From Spirochaeta sp. (GTDB taxonomy: Bacteria > Spirochaetota > Spirochaetia > UBA9216), in contig DMKD01000210.1 of the NCBI GenBank assembly GCA_003454605.1, positions 1 through 6,261 of the forward strand: a DNA stretch of 6,261 nucleotides, given 5' to 3'. Within the stretch, counting starts at the first letter, position 1. Each line of letters opens with the position of its first letter. A model generated the notes under the pieces. It made no database searches, was not told the DNA's origin, and worked only from the letters and a program-made list of their open reading frames with translations. Below, piece after piece: positions 5,749 to 6,261 of the stretch. The translations under genes and the position numbers were made by a program.

Positions 5749-6261
5749 ATGAGTGATAAAACCAGTTCTCACAGAAAAATATCCCTTCTTGCGCGTATCG
5801 CGTGGATGTATTATATCCAGGGGCTTACCCAGGAAGAAATCGCCAGAAAGCTTGATTTCTCGCGTACCAAGGTAACCCGACTTCTTGCACAGGCGAGGGA
5901 AGAAGGAATCGTAGAAATAAACATAAGCAGGAAGTTCAGAACCTGTTTCGAAATAGAAGAGATGCTTAGAGAAACCTTCTCTCTTGAAACCGTTCGAATC
6001 GTACCGCAGGGTGATACTCCCGAAGATACACGAGAAGGTGTCGGCGTTGCGTGCGCGGGTTTCCTCGAACAGAATCTGGTCGACGGCGATATCATAGGAT
6101 GCAGCTGGGGCCGGAATCTCTATCATGTCGGTCAGGCTATAAGAGCAATCCGCGATCGTGATCTGACCGTAGTTCAGCTTTCAGGCGGTATGAACACCGG
6201 CGGCGAACTGCTTCCGCAGAAGGTTATGGAACTGATGGTATCTAAGCTCAGTGCCAGCGGT
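5749..6261 (+). CDS. SorC/DeoR-type sugar-responsive transcriptional regulator, 3' end outside window
   Basis: ATG 5749 opens a frame with no stop through the last base, giving 171 residues; the family is usually about 310-330 aa, so roughly half is present. Seen: an N-terminal helix-turn-helix (about residues 14-57; LTQEEIARKLDFSRTKVTRLL at 26-46), then the start of a SorC sugar-binding domain with a FSLETVRIVP strand, GDIIGCSWGRNLY (113-125) and VVQLSGGMN (141-149). Family members bind operator DNA and respond to phosphorylated sugars or sugar alcohols, usually controlling a nearby uptake or catabolic operon. That operon would lie beyond the right edge, so the effector cannot be named. Start choice: an in-frame TAA at 5719-5721 closes the frame upstream and no other ATG, GTG or TTG lies between. 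No Shine-Dalgarno is visible. The 141-codon minus-strand frame covering this region is a shadow. Confidence 0.9.
   Translation, partial: MSDKTSSHRKISLLARIAWMYYIQGLTQEEIARKLDFSRTKVTRLLAQAREEGIVEINISRKFRTCFEIEEMLRETFSLETVRIVPQGDTPEDTREGVGVACAGFLEQNLVDGDIIGCSWGRNLYHVGQAIRAIRDRDLTVVQLSGGMNTGGELLPQKVMELMVSKLSASG

Noticed and set aside
5701..6126. 141-codon minus-strand frame and a 94-codon frame inside it
   Set aside because: They lie antisense to the clear SorC-family reading frame, match no family I recognise, and are shadows.
1..6261. CRISPR array, insertion sequence, tRNA, rRNA or defence system
   Set aside because: I saw no regular repeats, transposase-like frame, inverted-repeat ends or cloverleaf; every base beyond short gaps is in a recognisable housekeeping or regulatory gene.

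Overview
The window looks like ordinary chromosome of a free-living anaerobic bacterium, most likely a spirochaete (Spirochaetales/Sediminispirochaeta-like). This rests on intermediate GC, the family mix (B12-type radical SAM protein, PepF, divergent GpsA, PPC-domain protease, SorC regulator) and the general look of the proteins. It is inference and no search was run. I see no mobile element, CRISPR array, tRNA or rRNA, and no clear novel multi-gene system.

Layout: (1) 1-1215, plus strand: 3' part of a B12-binding-type radical SAM protein whose start lies outside the window. (2) 4086-1223, minus strand: a two-gene operon, pepF (cytoplasmic M3 oligoendopeptidase F) then gpsA (glycerol-3-phosphate dehydrogenase), 2 bp apart. 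It converges tail-to-tail on the radical SAM gene with a 7-bp gap. (3) 4087-4164: a compact divergent control region with two back-to-back promoters whose -35 hexamers overlap. (4) 4165-5652, plus strand: an exported trypsin-like serine protease with two PPC-like domains, followed by a strong hairpin (5671-5697). (5) 5749 to the right edge, plus strand: the N-terminal half of a SorC/DeoR-type sugar-responsive regulator, cut by the window end.

How the genes fit together: the exported protease and the cytoplasmic oligopeptidase share a divergent promoter region, so outside protein cleavage and inside peptide breakdown might be co-expressed. GpsA makes sn-glycerol-3-phosphate for phospholipids and appears to be translated by coupling behind pepF. 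The SorC gene is a separate unit and probably controls a carbohydrate operon beyond the window.

The points most worth a second look are the overlapping divergent promoters, the likely leaderless starts of pepF and the sorC-like gene (each with a -10-like hexamer 7 nt before the ATG and no Shine-Dalgarno), the Asn in place of the first glycine of the GpsA nucleotide-binding loop, and the PPC-PPC-trypsin architecture without a PDZ domain. No stretch over 100 bp lacks a gene.
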